This document shows positions 10,264-22,863 of a stretch of 64,000 nucleotides of DNA, piece after piece. The notes beneath the pieces were generated by a model. It saw only the letters and a list, made by a program, of their open reading frames with translations, did not search any database and had not been told where the DNA came from. Within the stretch, counting starts at the first letter, position 1; each line of letters opens with the position of its first letter. This stretch comes from Rhizobiaceae bacterium (GTDB lineage Bacteria > Pseudomonadota > Alphaproteobacteria > Rhizobiales > Rhizobiaceae). The stretch is taken from the NCBI GenBank assembly GCA_025698895.1, contig JAILWO010000001.1:903001-967000 (forward strand), written 5' to 3'. A program made the translations under genes and the position numbers.

Positions 10264-10800
10264 ATGATCAACCGCATCTTGCTCGCCACGGCGCTCGCGG
10301 CGCTGGTTGCCGCTGCCGGCTGCCAGGGCTCACGAATGAGTTCGGTCAACACCCGGCCCGCGCCGCTTCCGGCCGCGCCGGCCGGCACCGTAACGAACGA
10401 GCAGCTTCCACCCCCCGGCTCTGCGGGCGCGGAGCAGTTTCCGGATGCTCCCCAGGCACCGAATGAGCAGGTCGCCGCGCTTGATCCCGAGCAGCAGGCG
10501 GCCGCGGAAGCCGCGGCGCCTGAAATCACCGCCGGGTCGGTCGCGGGTGTGTGGAACGTCGATATAGGCGGCCAGTCCTGCCGGGTCGCGACACCGCAGA
10601 CGAAGTTCGGCGCCGGCTTCCGCGCCGGCCCGCTGCGCTGCCCGGCACCGGTTGACGGCGTGAAGTCGTGGAATGTCTCGGGCAAGCAGCTCGCCCTTTA
10701 CGACCAGAACGGTTCCGTGCTCGCCCGTCTCTACCAGTCGGGCACCGGCCGGTTCGACGGCCAGACCACATCGGGGCAGCCGATCAGCCTGTCGCGATAA
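10264..10800 (+). CDS. Outer-membrane lipoprotein, Omp19/protease-inhibitor (AprI/Inh) family
   Basis: A 178-residue lipoprotein closely resembling Brucella Omp19 in length and layout. A signal peptide ends in the lipobox LVAAAGC. A low-complexity proline/alanine-rich linker follows (about residues 25-90). The C-terminal part, AGVWNVDIGGQSCRVATPQTKFG through GQPISLSR, forms the small beta-barrel inhibitor domain. Two cysteines in that domain (GQSC and LRCP) could form its disulfide. Omp19 of Brucella inhibits host proteases; that role is inferred here only by similarity. The ATG at 10264 is chosen because upstream in-frame sequence has no signal-peptide character. Confidence 0.88.
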   Translation: MINRILLATALAALVAAAGCQGSRMSSVNTRPAPLPAAPAGTVTNEQLPPPGSAGAEQFPDAPQAPNEQVAALDPEQQAAAEAAAPEITAGSVAGVWNVDIGGQSCRVATPQTKFGAGFRAGPLRCPAPVDGVKSWNVSGKQLALYDQNGSVLARLYQSGTGRFDGQTTSGQPISLSR

Positions 10801-10808
10801 TCGCATCC

Positions 10809-11999
10809 GTGTCGGACGGTCCAAGGCATGTGCGCGACGGCCTCGTCGCGCATCCATCGGTTCTGAACCGGTACGACCATCTCGTCGAAACCGGGCAGAT
10901 CCGGACCGACGAGATCCAGCGTGAGGTCGCGCGCCGGCTCGATCGCCTGATCGCAACCCTTGCCGACAAGCGTCTCGCCGCCAAGGCCAGCGCGCTTGGC
11001 TGGCTTTTCGGCCGGAAGAACCCGTCGCGCGAGCCGGTCAAAGGCCTCTATCTGCATGGCGGCGTCGGGCGCGGCAAGACCATGCTCATGGACCTGTTCT
11101 TCGAGCTCGTGCCCGTCCGGCGCAAGCGCCGGGTTCATTTCAACGACTTCATGTCCGACGTCCACGACCGCATCGCTGCTCACCGCTTGGCGGTCAGGAA
11201 TGGCGACGCCAAAGGCGACGACCCGATCGCGCCGGTCGCGAAGGCGATCGCGGACGAGGCATGGGTGCTTTGTTTCGATGAGTTCTCGGTCACCGACATC
11301 GCCGATGCGATGATCCTGTCGCGACTGTTTTCCGCCTTGTTCGGGCACGGCGTCGTTCTGGTCGCCACGTCCAACGTCGCCCCCCGCGATCTCTATCGCG
11401 ACGGGCTGAACCGGCAATTGTTCACGCCGTTCATCGCCACGCTGGAGAAACATGCCGACATCCTGCCGCTGAATGGCGATACGGACTATCGCCTGGAGAA
11501 GCTTTCGCGCTTGCCGGTCTGGATCACGCCACTCGGCCCTAACGCCCGCCGCGTCATGGATGAAGCCTGGGAGGCGGCCGCCGCCGGGCTTGAAGAGCAT
11601 CCGATCGAAATCACCTTGCGCGGACGCCGGATCACTGTTCCGCGTGCTGCCCATCGCGCCGCGCGCTTCACCTTCGCGCAACTGTGCGACGAACCGCTGG
11701 GCGCGGTGGACTTCCTTGCGATCGCCGACCGCTTCGATACCATTCTCATCGATGACGTGCCGGTGCTCGACCAGAGCAGGCGTAACGCGACCAAGCGCTT
11801 CATCCTGCTCGTCGACACGCTCTATGACCGCGGCATCAGGCTGATCGCCAGCGCCGAGGCCACCCCCGATGCGCTCTATGCCGGCCGGCCGGGAACGACC
11901 GAAGCCTTCGAATTCGACCGGACGGCTTCGCGGCTGATCGAGATGCAAAGCCGCGACTGGCGCGAAAACTCGTCACGCAGGCTTCACGCTGAATTTTGA
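10809..11999 (+). CDS. zapE: Cell division ATPase ZapE (AFG1-like)
   Basis: AAA-like ATPase of the ZapE/AFG1 family, which acts at the constricting division ring in E. coli and is related to mitochondrial AFG1. Walker A GGVGRGKT is at residues 84-91, Walker B is LCFDEFSVTDIADA, and HFNDFMSDVH and ATSNVAPRDLY are family signatures. The GTG at 10809 gives 396 residues, nine bases after the lipoprotein stop. The frame is open further upstream inside the lipoprotein gene, but no family sequence is there. The gene ends just before the mdh promoter region. Confidence 0.92.
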   Translation: MSDGPRHVRDGLVAHPSVLNRYDHLVETGQIRTDEIQREVARRLDRLIATLADKRLAAKASALGWLFGRKNPSREPVKGLYLHGGVGRGKTMLMDLFFELVPVRRKRRVHFNDFMSDVHDRIAAHRLAVRNGDAKGDDPIAPVAKAIADEAWVLCFDEFSVTDIADAMILSRLFSALFGHGVVLVATSNVAPRDLYRDGLNRQLFTPFIATLEKHADILPLNGDTDYRLEKLSRLPVWITPLGPNARRVMDEAWEAAAAGLEEHPIEITLRGRRITVPRAAHRAARFTFAQLCDEPLGAVDFLAIADRFDTILIDDVPVLDQSRRNATKRFILLVDTLYDRGIRLIASAEATPDALYAGRPGTTEAFEFDRTASRLIEMQSRDWRENSSRRLHAEF

Positions 12000-12024
12000 C
12001 GCTTACGTAAATCCCATTATATCT

Positions 12025-12060
12025 AACCGATTGAAATCCTTCATACCAAAAGAATCGGTT
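12025..12060. promoter_or_regulatory. 8-bp inverted repeat upstream of the mdh-suc cluster
   Basis: Perfect arms AACCGATT (12025-12032) and AATCGGTT (12053-12060) flank 20 bases in an AT-richer patch 165 bases before mdh. No U-run follows, so it does not look like an intrinsic terminator of zapE. It could be an operator for the TCA gene block. The function is inferred only from position. Confidence 0.4.
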
Positions 12061-12155
12061 GAAAAGTTGGACGCGTGCGTCTATTCGACGCGCCGGCGCC
12101 GGGCGGCCCCAACCGGGGTGTCAGCGGCGCCGAGGCCGGCTGCCATGGGGGTTGA

Positions 12156-13190
<1,035 letters not shown>

Positions 13191-13200
13191 GGGGCGGGCG

Positions 13201-14397
<1,197 letters not shown>

Positions 14398-14401
14398 GCG
14401 A

Positions 14402-15304
14402 ATGTCCATACTCGTCGACAGGAACACCAAGGTTCTCGTTCAGGGTCTCACCGGCAAGACGGGCACCTTCCACACCGAACAGGCGCTCGCCTATCACGGC
14501 ACGCAGATGGTCGGCGGCATTCACCCCAGGAAGGGCGGCGAGACCTGGGTCGGTGCCAAGGGCGAACGCCTGCCGATCTTTGCTTCGGTCGCCGAAGGCA
14601 AGGAGGCGACCGGCGCCAACGCCTCGGTCGTCTACGTTCCGCCGGCAGGCGCCGGCGCGGCCATCATCGAGGCGATCGACGCCGAGATCCCGCTGATCGT
14701 GTGCATCACCGAGGGCATTCCGGTCATGGACATGGTCAAGGTCAAGGCGCGGCTTGAAAAGTCGAAATCGCGGCTCATCGGCCCGAACTGCCCGGGCGTC
14801 CTGACGCCGGACGAATGCAAGATCGGCATCATGCCCGGCAACATCTTCAAGAAGGGTTCGGTGGGTGTTGTGTCTCGGTCCGGCACGCTTACCTATGAAG
14901 CCGTGTTCCAGACGACGAATGAAGGGCTCGGACAGACCACGGCGGTCGGCATTGGCGGTGATCCGGTCAAGGGCACCGAGTTCATCGATGTGCTGGAGAT
15001 GTTTCTCGCCGACGACGAGACGAAGTCGATCATCATGATCGGTGAGATCGGAGGCGCGGCCGAGGAGGACGCGGCCCAGTTCATCGCGGACGAGGCAAGG
15101 CGCGGCCGCAAGAAGCCGATGGCGGGCTTCATCGCTGGCCGCACCGCCCCTCCCGGGCGCACCATGGGCCATGCCGGCGCGGTGATTTCGGGCGGCAAGG
15201 GCGGCGCCGAAGACAAGATCGCGGCGATGGAGGCCGCGGGCATCAAAGTGTCGCCCTCACCGGCGCGGCTTGGGGTCACCCTGTCGGAAGCGATCAAGGG
15301 GTAA
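14402..15304 (+). CDS. sucD: Succinate-CoA ligase subunit alpha
   Basis: Alpha subunit of succinyl-CoA synthetase (300 aa). It binds CoA and carries the phosphorylated histidine, in [18 protein letters not shown] near the C-terminus. The CoA-binding Rossmann domain begins with [13 protein letters not shown], and the [20 protein letters not shown] segment is conserved. It works as a heterotetramer with the adjacent SucC. After its TAA comes a repeat-rich spacer before sucA, unlike the very short gaps elsewhere in the block. Confidence 0.98.
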   Translation: MSILVDRNTKVLVQGLTGKTGTFHTEQALAYHGTQMVGGIHPRKGGETWVGAKGERLPIFASVAEGKEATGANASVVYVPPAGAGAAIIEAIDAEIPLIVCITEGIPVMDMVKVKARLEKSKSRLIGPNCPGVLTPDECKIGIMPGNIFKKGSVGVVSRSGTLTYEAVFQTTNEGLGQTTAVGIGGDPVKGTEFIDVLEMFLADDETKSIIMIGEIGGAAEEDAAQFIADEARRGRKKPMAGFIAGRTAPPGRTMGHAGAVISGGKGGAEDKIAAMEAAGIKVSPSPARLGVTLSEAIKG

Positions 15305-15403
15305 TGGTGAATGGTCGATGGTGAATAGCGAATGGCCAAGGCGGCGCGATGTCCCGCGTCACTGCAAATCATAACCATTCACCATTCACTATCACCATTC
15401 ATT
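15303..15403. repeat. Inverted and direct GGTGAATGG-type repeats between sucD and sucA
   Basis: A perfect 13-base inverted repeat pairs AATGGTGAATGGT (15303-15315) with ACCATTCACCATT (15374-15386). Each arm also holds extra imperfect copies of the same 9-base word: GGTGAATAG on the left, and CCATTCACT and CACCATTCATT on the right. The transcript could fold into a long hairpin with alternative registers. The first base lies in the sucD stop codon. It could attenuate or process the sucCD-sucAB transcript; it is not followed by a U-run. Confidence 0.65.
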
Positions 15404-15440
15404 CCAACAAGGAGACGGAGCGGCGACTCCGACAAGGCAG

Positions 15441-18425
15441 ATGGCACGACACGATCAGGCCAACGACCAGTTTTCCCTCACCTCCTTTCTCTATGGCGGA
15501 AACGCCGACTACATAGAGACGCTCTACGCGGCCTGGCAGGACGATCCCTCCTCCGTCGACGAACAGTGGCGCGGCTTCTTTTCGGGGCTCAAGGATGACG
15601 CGATCGACGTTCGCAAGAATGCCGAGGGCGCATCCTGGCAAAAGCCGAACTGGCCGATCGCCGGCAATGGCGAACTCGTCTCGGCTCTCGACGGCGACTG
15701 GGGCGCGGTCGAGCGGCATTTCGAAACCAGGACCAAGGACCGCGCCGCCGCCAACGGCAAGGACGTCTCCGAAGCCGAACTTCTGCGCGCCACGCGCGAC
15801 TCGGTCCGCGCCATCATGATGATCCGCGCCTACCGCATGCGCGGACATCTTCATGCCGACCTCGACCCGCTGGGGCTCGCCAAGCCGATCGAGGATTACA
15901 ATGAGCTCTCGCCCGAGGCTTACGGGTTCACCGAGGCGGACTACGACCGGCCGATCTTTCTCGATCACGTGCTGGGGCTGGAATACGCCACGATCCGGCA
16001 GATGCTCGACATCCTGAAGCGCACCTACTGCTCGACGCTCGGCGTGGAATTCATGCACATCTCCAACCCCGAGGAGAAGGCCTGGATCCAGGAGCGGATC
16101 GAGGGGCCGGACAAGGCGATCGAGTTCTCCGAGCGTGGCAGGAAGGCCATTCTGCAGAAGCTGCTGGAGGCGGAGGGCTTCGAGCAGTTCATCGACGTGA
16201 AGTACAAGGGCACCAAGCGCTTCGGGCTGGACGGCGGCGAGGCGCTGATCCCGGCGCTGGAGCAGATCGTCAAGCGCGGCGGCGCGCTGGGACTCAAGGA
16301 GATCGTGCTCGGCATGGCCCATCGCGGCCGCCTCAATGTGCTCAGCCAGGTCATGGCCAAGCCGCACCGCGCCATTTTCCACGAGTTCAAGGGCGGCTCC
16401 TTCGCGCCCGACGACGTCGAAGGGTCGGGCGACGTGAAATACCATCTCGGCGCCTCGTCGGACCGGGAGTTCGACGGCAACAAGGTCCACCTGTCGCTGA
16501 CAGCCAACCCGTCGCACCTCGAGATCGTCAATCCGGTCGTGATGGGCAAGGCCCGCGCCAAGCAGGACCAGATCTTCGGTCGCGCGCGCGAGGAGATCGT
16601 GCCTCTGGAGGATCGCGCCAAGGTCCTGCCGCTCCTGCTCCACGGCGACGCCGCCTTCGCCGGCCAGGGCGTCGTGGCCGAGTGCCTGGGCCTGTCCGGT
16701 TTGCGCGGCCACCGCGTCGCGGGAACGCTTCACTTCATCATCAACAACCAGATCGGTTTCACCACCAATCCGCGCTTCTCGCGCTCCTCGCCTTACCCTT
16801 CCGACATCGCCAAGATGGTCGAGGCGCCGATCTTCCATGTGAACGGCGACGATCCCGAAGCCGTCGTTTATGCCGCCAAGGTCGCGACCGAATACCGGAT
16901 GAAGTTCCACAAGCCGGTCGTCATCGACCTGTTCTGCTACCGTCGCTTCGGCCACAATGAAGGCGACGAGCCGGCATTCACCCAGCCGATCATGTACGCG
17001 GCGATCCGCAAGCATCCGACCACCTTCCAGATTTATGCTGAGAAGCTGATCCGCGAGGGTCTCGTCACGCAGGACGAGATCGACGCCATGAAGGCGGACT
17101 GGAAGGCGCATCTCGAAGCCGAATTCGAGACGGGCCAGGCCTACAAGCCCAACAAGGCCGACTGGCTCGACGGCGCCTGGTCCGGCCTGAAGAAGGCCGA
17201 TAATCAGGACGAGCAACGCCGCGGCAAGACCGCCGTTCCCGTCAAGACGCTCAAGGAGATCGGCCGCAAGCTGACCGAGATCCCGAAGGATTTCGAGGTC
17301 CACAGGACCATCCGCCGCTTTCTCGACAACCGCAAGAAGATGATCGATTCAGGCGTCGGCCTGGACTGGGCGACCGGCGAGGCCCTCGCCTTCGGTTCCA
17401 TCCTCATGGAAGGCAACCCGGTCCGGCTTTCTGGACAGGATTCGGAGCGCGGCACCTTCTCGCAACGCCATTCCGTGCTCTACGACCAGCGCGACGAGAA
17501 CCGCTATATCCCGCTCAACAATCTTTCGGCGGCGCAGGCCAACTACGAGGTCATCAATTCGATGCTCTCGGAGGAAGCCGTGCTCGGGTTCGAATATGGC
17601 TTCAGCCTGGCCGAACCCAACGCGCTGACCTTGTGGGAGGCGCAGTTCGGCGATTTCGCCAATGGCGCGCAGGTTGTCTTCGACCAGTTCATCTCCTCGG
17701 GTGAGCGCAAATGGCTGCGCATGTCCGGCCTCGTCTGCCTGCTGCCGCATGGTTATGAAGGGCAAGGACCCGAGCATTCGTCGGCGCGGCTCGAGCGCTG
17801 GCTGCAGATGTGCGCCGAAGACAACATGCAGGTCGCCAATGTCACCACTCCGGCGAACTATTTCCACATCCTTCGCCGCCAGCTGAAGCGGGATTTTCGC
17901 AAGCCGCTCATCCTGATGACGCCGAAATCGCTGCTGCGTCACAAGCGTGCGGTGTCCACGCTCGCCGAAATGTCGGGCGAAAGCACTTTCCACCGGCTCT
18001 TGTGGGACGACGCCCAGCTTTTGCCGGACCAGGCGATCAAGCTGACCAAGGATTCCAAGATCCGCCGCGTCGTCATGTGCTCGGGCAAGGTCTATTATGA
18101 CCTCTACGAGGAACGCGAGAAACGCGGCGTCAACGACATCTATCTGTTGCGCGTCGAGCAGCTCTATCCCTTCCCGGCCAAGGCGCTGATCAACGAACTG
18201 TCGCGCTTCCGCAACGCGGAGATGGTCTGGTGTCAGGAGGAACCCAAGAACATGGGTGCCTGGGCCTTTATCGATCCCTATCTTGAATGGGTGCTGGCTC
18301 ATATCGACGCCAAGCATCAGAGGGTACGTTACGCCGGCCGGCCGGCCGCCGCCTCACCGGCGACCGGGCTGATGTCCAAGCACCTCGCCCAGCTCGAAGC
18401 CTTCCTCGAGGACGCCCTCGGCTGA
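15441..18425 (+). CDS. sucA: 2-oxoglutarate dehydrogenase E1 component
   Basis: Thiamine-diphosphate decarboxylase of the oxoglutarate dehydrogenase complex (994 aa, normal length). The N-terminal [21 protein letters not shown] resembles the E2-binding extension. [11 protein letters not shown] and [10 protein letters not shown] lie in the ThDP/metal domain. [34 protein letters not shown] and the C-terminal [14 protein letters not shown] are strongly conserved. The ATG at 15441 lies 136 bases after sucD and is preceded by AAGGAGA-type sequence. sucB follows 43 bases after the stop. Confidence 0.98.
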   Translation: MARHDQANDQFSLTSFLYGGNADYIETLYAAWQDDPSSVDEQWRGFFSGLKDDAIDVRKNAEGASWQKPNWPIAGNGELVSALDGDWGAVERHFETRTKDRAAANGKDVSEAELLRATRDSVRAIMMIRAYRMRGHLHADLDPLGLAKPIEDYNELSPEAYGFTEADYDRPIFLDHVLGLEYATIRQMLDILKRTYCSTLGVEFMHISNPEEKAWIQERIEGPDKAIEFSERGRKAILQKLLEAEGFEQFIDVKYKGTKRFGLDGGEALIPALEQIVKRGGALGLKEIVLGMAHRGRLNVLSQVMAKPHRAIFHEFKGGSFAPDDVEGSGDVKYHLGASSDREFDGNKVHLSLTANPSHLEIVNPVVMGKARAKQDQIFGRAREEIVPLEDRAKVLPLLLHGDAAFAGQGVVAECLGLSGLRGHRVAGTLHFIINNQIGFTTNPRFSRSSPYPSDIAKMVEAPIFHVNGDDPEAVVYAAKVATEYRMKFHKPVVIDLFCYRRFGHNEGDEPAFTQPIMYAAIRKHPTTFQIYAEKLIREGLVTQDEIDAMKADWKAHLEAEFETGQAYKPNKADWLDGAWSGLKKADNQDEQRRGKTAVPVKTLKEIGRKLTEIPKDFEVHRTIRRFLDNRKKMIDSGVGLDWATGEALAFGSILMEGNPVRLSGQDSERGTFSQRHSVLYDQRDENRYIPLNNLSAAQANYEVINSMLSEEAVLGFEYGFSLAEPNALTLWEAQFGDFANGAQVVFDQFISSGERKWLRMSGLVCLLPHGYEGQGPEHSSARLERWLQMCAEDNMQVANVTTPANYFHILRRQLKRDFRKPLILMTPKSLLRHKRAVSTLAEMSGESTFHRLLWDDAQLLPDQAIKLTKDSKIRRVVMCSGKVYYDLYEEREKRGVNDIYLLRVEQLYPFPAKALINELSRFRNAEMVWCQEEPKNMGAWAFIDPYLEWVLAHIDAKHQRVRYAGRPAAASPATGLMSKHLAQLEAFLEDALG

Positions 18426-18468
18426 ACCCACCCTATCCATCGATCCGCGAAAGCACGGAAGAGAGACA

Positions 18469-19767
18469 ATGGCCACCGAAATCCGCGTCCCGACGCTGGG
18501 CGAATCCGTCACCGAGGCGACAATCGGCAAGTGGTTCAAGAAGGAGGGCGACCAGATTTCGGCCGACGAGCCGATCGTGGAACTGGAGACCGACAAGGTC
18601 ACCGTCGAGGTTCCCGCCCCGGCCGCCGGCGTGCTGTCCGAGATCGCCGCCAAGGAGGGCGACACGGTTGAGGTCGGCGCCCTGCTCGGCCAGATCGGCG
18701 AGGGATCTGGAGAGAAGCCCGCGGCAAAGTCGGCTGGCAAGAAGGACGATGGCGGCAAGGAGGAAAAGCCCGACGCGGTCGCGCAGGCTTCCGACAATGG
18801 CGGTGCCTCGTCCGGCAAGGAAGCAACCGAAAAGACGGCCGAGATCGTCGGCGAGGACGACGTGACGCCGCGCGAGACGCCTGAACCGTCTCCTTCCGCC
18901 GCGAAGATCATGTCGGAAAAGGGATTGTCGGCCGATCAGATCGAGGGATCGGGCAAACGCGGCCAGATCCTGAAAGGCGACGTCCTCGACGTGATCGCCA
19001 AGGGTGCGCCTTCCCAGCCTTCGGAGACGCCGAAAGCCGCGCGCGCGCCGTCTTCGGCCGAGGAGGAAGCGCGCGAGGAACGCGTGCGCATGACCAAGCT
19101 GCGTCAGACGATCGCGCGCCGGCTCAAGGACGCCCAGAACAGCGCCGCCATGCTGACGACCTTCAACGAGGTCGACATGAAGGCGGTGATGGAGCTGCGC
19201 TCCAGATACAAGGACCTCTTTGAGAAGAAGCATGGCGTGAAGCTCGGTTTCATGGGCTTCTTCACCAAGGCCGTCACGCACGCGCTGAAGGAAATCCCGG
19301 CCGTCAATGCCGAGATCGACGGCACCGACATCATCTACAAGAACTATGCCCATATCGGCGTGGCTGTCGGCACGGATAAGGGCCTGGTGGTGCCGGTCGT
19401 CCGCGATGCCGACCAGATGACGATCGCGGAGATAGAGAAGGAGATCGGCCGGCTCGGCGTCGCGGCACGCGACGGCAAACTCTCCGTCGCCGATATGCAG
19501 GGCGGCACATTCACCATCTCCAATGGCGGCGTCTACGGCTCGCTGATGTCCACGCCGATCCTCAACGCGCCGCAGTCCGGCATCCTGGGCATGCACAAGA
19601 TCCAGGAGCGGCCGATGGCCGTTGGCGGGCAGGTCGTCATCCGCCCGATGATGTATCTGGCGCTGAGCTACGATCACCGGATCGTCGACGGCAAGGAGGC
19701 GGTCACCTTCCTGGTGCGCGTCAAGGAAAGCCTGGAAGATCCCGAACGGCTGGTGCTGGATCTCTGA
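18469..19767 (+). CDS. sucB: 2-oxoglutarate dehydrogenase E2 (dihydrolipoyl succinyltransferase)
   Basis: Acyltransferase core of the oxoglutarate dehydrogenase complex (432 aa). One lipoyl domain covers about residues 1-78, with the lipoyl-lysine in ETDKVTVEV. An acidic/alanine linker follows, then a peripheral-subunit-binding domain around 140-175 with [15 protein letters not shown]. The catalytic domain includes the active-site signature [16 protein letters not shown]. It is downstream of sucA and shares the E3 encoded by lpdA 1.7 kb further on. Confidence 0.98.
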   Translation: MATEIRVPTLGESVTEATIGKWFKKEGDQISADEPIVELETDKVTVEVPAPAAGVLSEIAAKEGDTVEVGALLGQIGEGSGEKPAAKSAGKKDDGGKEEKPDAVAQASDNGGASSGKEATEKTAEIVGEDDVTPRETPEPSPSAAKIMSEKGLSADQIEGSGKRGQILKGDVLDVIAKGAPSQPSETPKAARAPSSAEEEAREERVRMTKLRQTIARRLKDAQNSAAMLTTFNEVDMKAVMELRSRYKDLFEKKHGVKLGFMGFFTKAVTHALKEIPAVNAEIDGTDIIYKNYAHIGVAVGTDKGLVVPVVRDADQMTIAEIEKEIGRLGVAARDGKLSVADMQGGTFTISNGGVYGSLMSTPILNAPQSGILGMHKIQERPMAVGGQVVIRPMMYLALSYDHRIVDGKEAVTFLVRVKESLEDPERLVLDL

Positions 19768-19774
19768 CGAGACG

Positions 19775-20281
19775 ATGGGATACGCGATGCTTTCAAGGCG
19801 CGTGACGCTGGCAGTGGGCGTTTTGCTGACACTACCGGCATCCGCCATTGCCGATTGCGCGATCGAGCACGCGACCTACCACGATCGCGACGACGTGGCG
19901 GAACTGCGGTTCCTGCCCGTTGACGGGCAATCCTTCGTGGCGAACGGATTCGAACTGAAGGTCGGAAGCAATCCGCCATTCGAGGGTTTCGTCCTCTGGA
20001 CGGAAAACCCACTGCGACCCCATGCCAGGGTCACCTACCAGTGCCCGGAAGGCGATGTGACCGGCGACGAGATCGAGGCCTGCACCATCTGGCACGGCCC
20101 CATCTACGCGGTCGACCAAACAGGCGGGCTCGACGTTCTGCCGAGGGAGGGGGCGCCGGCTCCGGCAGGTCTCCTGCTGGCCGATCTCGGCTTCAGGATG
20201 GTGGGTGCCGCGGCCTTCGACGAACTCCCCCTCGAGCAGGTTCCCTGGGACGGGTTCCGGCTCGTCGGCTGCCGGCCATGA
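19775..20281 (+). CDS. Secreted protein of unknown function
   Basis: A 168-residue protein with a clear signal peptide (hydrophobic core VTLAVGVLLTLPASAIA, likely cleavage before DC). The mature part has several cysteines (after ADC, YQC, EAC and GC near the end), which suggests disulfides in the periplasm. No family is recognised. It starts seven bases after sucB and its stop overlaps the next start (ATGA at 20278-20281), so it is probably translated with the suc block. An internal ATG four codons later (19787) is an equally plausible start. Confidence 0.7.
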   Translation: MGYAMLSRRVTLAVGVLLTLPASAIADCAIEHATYHDRDDVAELRFLPVDGQSFVANGFELKVGSNPPFEGFVLWTENPLRPHARVTYQCPEGDVTGDEIEACTIWHGPIYAVDQTGGLDVLPREGAPAPAGLLLADLGFRMVGAAAFDELPLEQVPWDGFRLVGCRP

Positions 20282-21030
20282 ACGAGGCCAGGGTACTTCT
20301 CGTCACCGGCGGCTCGCGCGGCATCGGCGCGGAGATCGCGCTGGGAGCGGCCGTGGCCGGCTGGTCCGTCGCCGTCAACTACGCCTCGGACGCGCAGGCG
20401 GCCGACGCGGTCGTGCGCCGCATAGAGGCCGGCGGCGGCAAGGCGTTCGCCGTCAAGGCCGACATCGCCGCCGAAGGGGCGATCATGGACATGTTCGCCG
20501 AGATCGACCGCCGCCATGGCCGGCTCGACGGGCTCGTCAACAATGCCGGCGTGGTCGACGTCAAGGCGCGCGTCGACGAGATGAGCCTGGCGCGCATCGA
20601 GCGGATGATGCGCATCAACGTGATCGGCACGATCCTGTGCGCGCGCGAGGCCGTGAAGCGCATGTCCACGCGCCATGGCGGCAAGGGCGGATCGATCGTC
20701 AACATCTCGTCGGTCGCGTCCGTGCTGGGATCGGCCGGAGAATATGTCGACTACGCGGCCTCCAAGGGCGCCGTAGACACCTTCACAGTCGGCCTTGCAC
20801 GCGAGGTCGCGGAGGAGGGTATCCGCGTCAACGCCGTGCGGCCGGGCACGATCGACACCGAGATCCACGCCTCCGGCGGCCAGCCGGACCGTGTCGAGCG
20901 GGTCAGCGGGTCGATACCGATGAAGCGGGAAGGCAAGGCTAGCGAGATCGCAGCCGCGGTCCTATGGTTCCTGTCCGAACAGGCCTCCTATGCGACCGGC
21001 TCGATCCTCACCGTCAGCGGCGGTCGCTGA
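20278..21030 (+). CDS. SDR-family NAD(P)-dependent oxidoreductase
   Basis: Classical short-chain dehydrogenase of 250 residues. It has the cofactor-binding TGGSRGIGAEIA, the NNAG motif in VNNAGVVD, the catalytic serine region SIVNISSVASVLG, and the catalytic pair in YVDYAASKGA (YxxxK). The ATG at 20278 overlaps the upstream stop; longer in-frame sequence is only the shadow of that gene. Substrate is unknown. It resembles glucose/3-oxoacyl dehydrogenase-type SDRs found in the suc-lpd cluster of other Rhizobiales. A hotdog thioesterase gene follows after four bases. Confidence 0.88.
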   Translation: MNEARVLLVTGGSRGIGAEIALGAAVAGWSVAVNYASDAQAADAVVRRIEAGGGKAFAVKADIAAEGAIMDMFAEIDRRHGRLDGLVNNAGVVDVKARVDEMSLARIERMMRINVIGTILCAREAVKRMSTRHGGKGGSIVNISSVASVLGSAGEYVDYAASKGAVDTFTVGLAREVAEEGIRVNAVRPGTIDTEIHASGGQPDRVERVSGSIPMKREGKASEIAAAVLWFLSEQASYATGSILTVSGGR

Positions 21031-21034
21031 CACG

Positions 21035-21451
21035 ATGCGCGACGTCCTTGACCTGATCAATGCCCTGCCCTTCGTGCGCAATCATGCGGTCTCGGTGCTG
21101 GAACTTGGCGAAGGCATGTCCGTCGTGTCGATGCCCTTCGACCCCCTGTGGTCGACGCCTCCCGATCTCTTCCCGACCGCGATGGTCGGGCTCGTCGGCG
21201 ATGTGGCAGCTATTTCGGCCTGTTTCACGAAGGCCCCGTCCGGCCACGCTTGCGCGACACTCGACTTCACGGTCAAGAACACCGGCCTGGCACGGGGCGA
21301 GGCGCTTCGCGCCGAGGGCCGGGTCCTGATGGCGGGAAAGACGGTTTCGGTAGGGGCGGCGGACGTCTATGTAGTGCGCGGCGGCGAACGTCACCCTTGC
21401 GGAACCGTGCTCGCCACCGCCCGCGTCTATGCAGTCGAGAAAGGCAGGTAG
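21035..21451 (+). CDS. Hotdog-fold thioesterase (PaaI-like)
   Basis: A 138-residue protein with a hotdog-fold pattern: a central helix with [17 protein letters not shown], then strands [25 protein letters not shown] and a final ATARVYAVE strand. This is typical of PaaI/YigI-like acyl-CoA thioesterases, although the usual catalytic aspartate/asparagine pair is not obvious by eye. It sits between the SDR gene and lpdA with gaps of four and five bases, so all appear cotranscribed. Confidence 0.75.
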   Translation: MRDVLDLINALPFVRNHAVSVLELGEGMSVVSMPFDPLWSTPPDLFPTAMVGLVGDVAAISACFTKAPSGHACATLDFTVKNTGLARGEALRAEGRVLMAGKTVSVGAADVYVVRGGERHPCGTVLATARVYAVEKGR

Positions 21452-21456
21452 GGATC

Positions 21457-22863
21457 ATGAGCTACGACGTCGTCGTCATAGGAAGCGGCCCCGGTGGTTA
21501 TGTCTGCGCGATCAAGGCGGCCCAGCTTGGTCTTAAGACCGCCATCGTGGAGAAGCGCCCGACGCATGGCGGGACATGCGTCAATGTCGGCTGCATTCCC
21601 TCCAAGGCGCTGCTTCACGCTTCCGAGGCCTTCGCGCATGCCGGCCACGTCTTCGCCGATCTCGGCATTGATGTCGGCAAGCCGAAGCTCGATTTGAAGC
21701 AGATGCTGGCGCACAAGACCCGGACGGTGGAGCAGAACACCAAGGGTCTCGACTTCCTGATGAAGAAGAACAAGATCGACGTCCTGCGCGGCACCGGCAA
21801 GGTAATGGGCAAGGGCAAGGTCTCGGTCGCGGGAGAGGACGGCAAGTCTTCCGACGTCGAGACGAAGAACATCGTCATCGCGACCGGCTCGGACGTTGCC
21901 GGCATCCCCGGCGTCGACGTCGAGTTCGACGAGAAAGTGGTCGTCTCCTCGACAGGCGCGCTGGAGTTCGAGAAGGTGCCCGGCCATCTCGTCGTGGTCG
22001 GCGGCGGCGTCATCGGGCTGGAGCTCGGCTCGGTCTGGGCGCGGCTGGGAGCCAAGGTGACGGTGGTCGAGTTTCTCGACACGATCCTCGGCGGCATGGA
22101 TGGCGAGATCGCCAAGCAGTTCCAGCGCATGCTCGGCAAGCAGGGCCTGGAGTTCAAGCTGGGGGCCAAGGTCACGGCGGTCAAGAAGGCCGGGAAGGGC
22201 GCCAGCATCACATTCGAACCGGTGAAGGGGGGCGACGCCGAGACGATCGAGGCCGACGCGGTGCTGGTGGCGACCGGGCGCAGGCCCTTTACCGAGGGCC
22301 TCGGTCTCGAAGAGGCCGGTGTCGAGCTCGACGACCGGGGCAGGGTGGCGACCGATGGTCATTGCCGGACGAATGTCGAGGGCATCTACGCCATAGGCGA
22401 CGTGATCGCCGGCCCCATGCTCGCCCACAAGGCGGAAGACGAGGGCGTGGCGGTCGCCGAGATCATCGCCGGCCAGGCTGGCCACGTGAACTACGATGTC
22501 ATCCCCTCGGTCGTCTATACCGACCCGGAAGTCGCTTCGGTCGGCAAGACCGAGGAGGAACTGAAGAAGGCTGGCGTCGACTACAAGGCCGGCAAGTTTC
22601 CCTTCTCGGCCAACGGTCGCGCCCGCGCCATGCTGGCCACCGACGGCTTCGTGAAGGTGCTGGCGGACGCCCGGACCGACCGCGTTCTGGGGGTCCACAT
22701 TCTCGGCTTCGGCGCGGGTGAGATGATCCACGAGGCAGCGGTGCTGATGGAGTTCGGCGGCTCCTCGGAGGATCTGGCCCGTACCTGCCATGCCCATCCG
22801 ACCATGTCGGAGGCGGTCAAGGAAGCCGCGCTCGCGACCTTCGCCAACCCCATCCATATGTGA
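21457..22863 (+). CDS. lpdA: Dihydrolipoyl dehydrogenase (E3)
   Basis: FAD-dependent enzyme that reoxidises the lipoyl groups of the 2-oxoacid dehydrogenase complexes (468 aa). The FAD-binding motif is [12 protein letters not shown], and the redox-active cysteines are C41 and C46 in [10 protein letters not shown]. The NAD-binding domain has [20 protein letters not shown]. The C-terminal [15 protein letters not shown] supplies the catalytic histidine-glutamate pair. The frame is open upstream, but the family begins at MSYDVVVIG, so 21457 is the start. Its 3' end overlaps the convergent ceramidase-like gene by 47 bases. Confidence 0.97.
   Translation: MSYDVVVIGSGPGGYVCAIKAAQLGLKTAIVEKRPTHGGTCVNVGCIPSKALLHASEAFAHAGHVFADLGIDVGKPKLDLKQMLAHKTRTVEQNTKGLDFLMKKNKIDVLRGTGKVMGKGKVSVAGEDGKSSDVETKNIVIATGSDVAGIPGVDVEFDEKVVVSSTGALEFEKVPGHLVVVGGGVIGLELGSVWARLGAKVTVVEFLDTILGGMDGEIAKQFQRMLGKQGLEFKLGAKVTAVKKAGKGASITFEPVKGGDAETIEADAVLVATGRRPFTEGLGLEEAGVELDDRGRVATDGHCRTNVEGIYAIGDVIAGPMLAHKAEDEGVAVAEIIAGQAGHVNYDVIPSVVYTDPEVASVGKTEEELKKAGVDYKAGKFPFSANGRARAMLATDGFVKVLADARTDRVLGVHILGFGAGEMIHEAAVLMEFGGSSEDLARTCHAHPTMSEAVKEAALATFANPIHM

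Noticed and set aside
15399-17303. 634-codon open frame antisense to sucA
   Set aside because: sucA is unmistakable on the plus strand; the antisense frame has no known domain and no ribosome-binding or promoter support.
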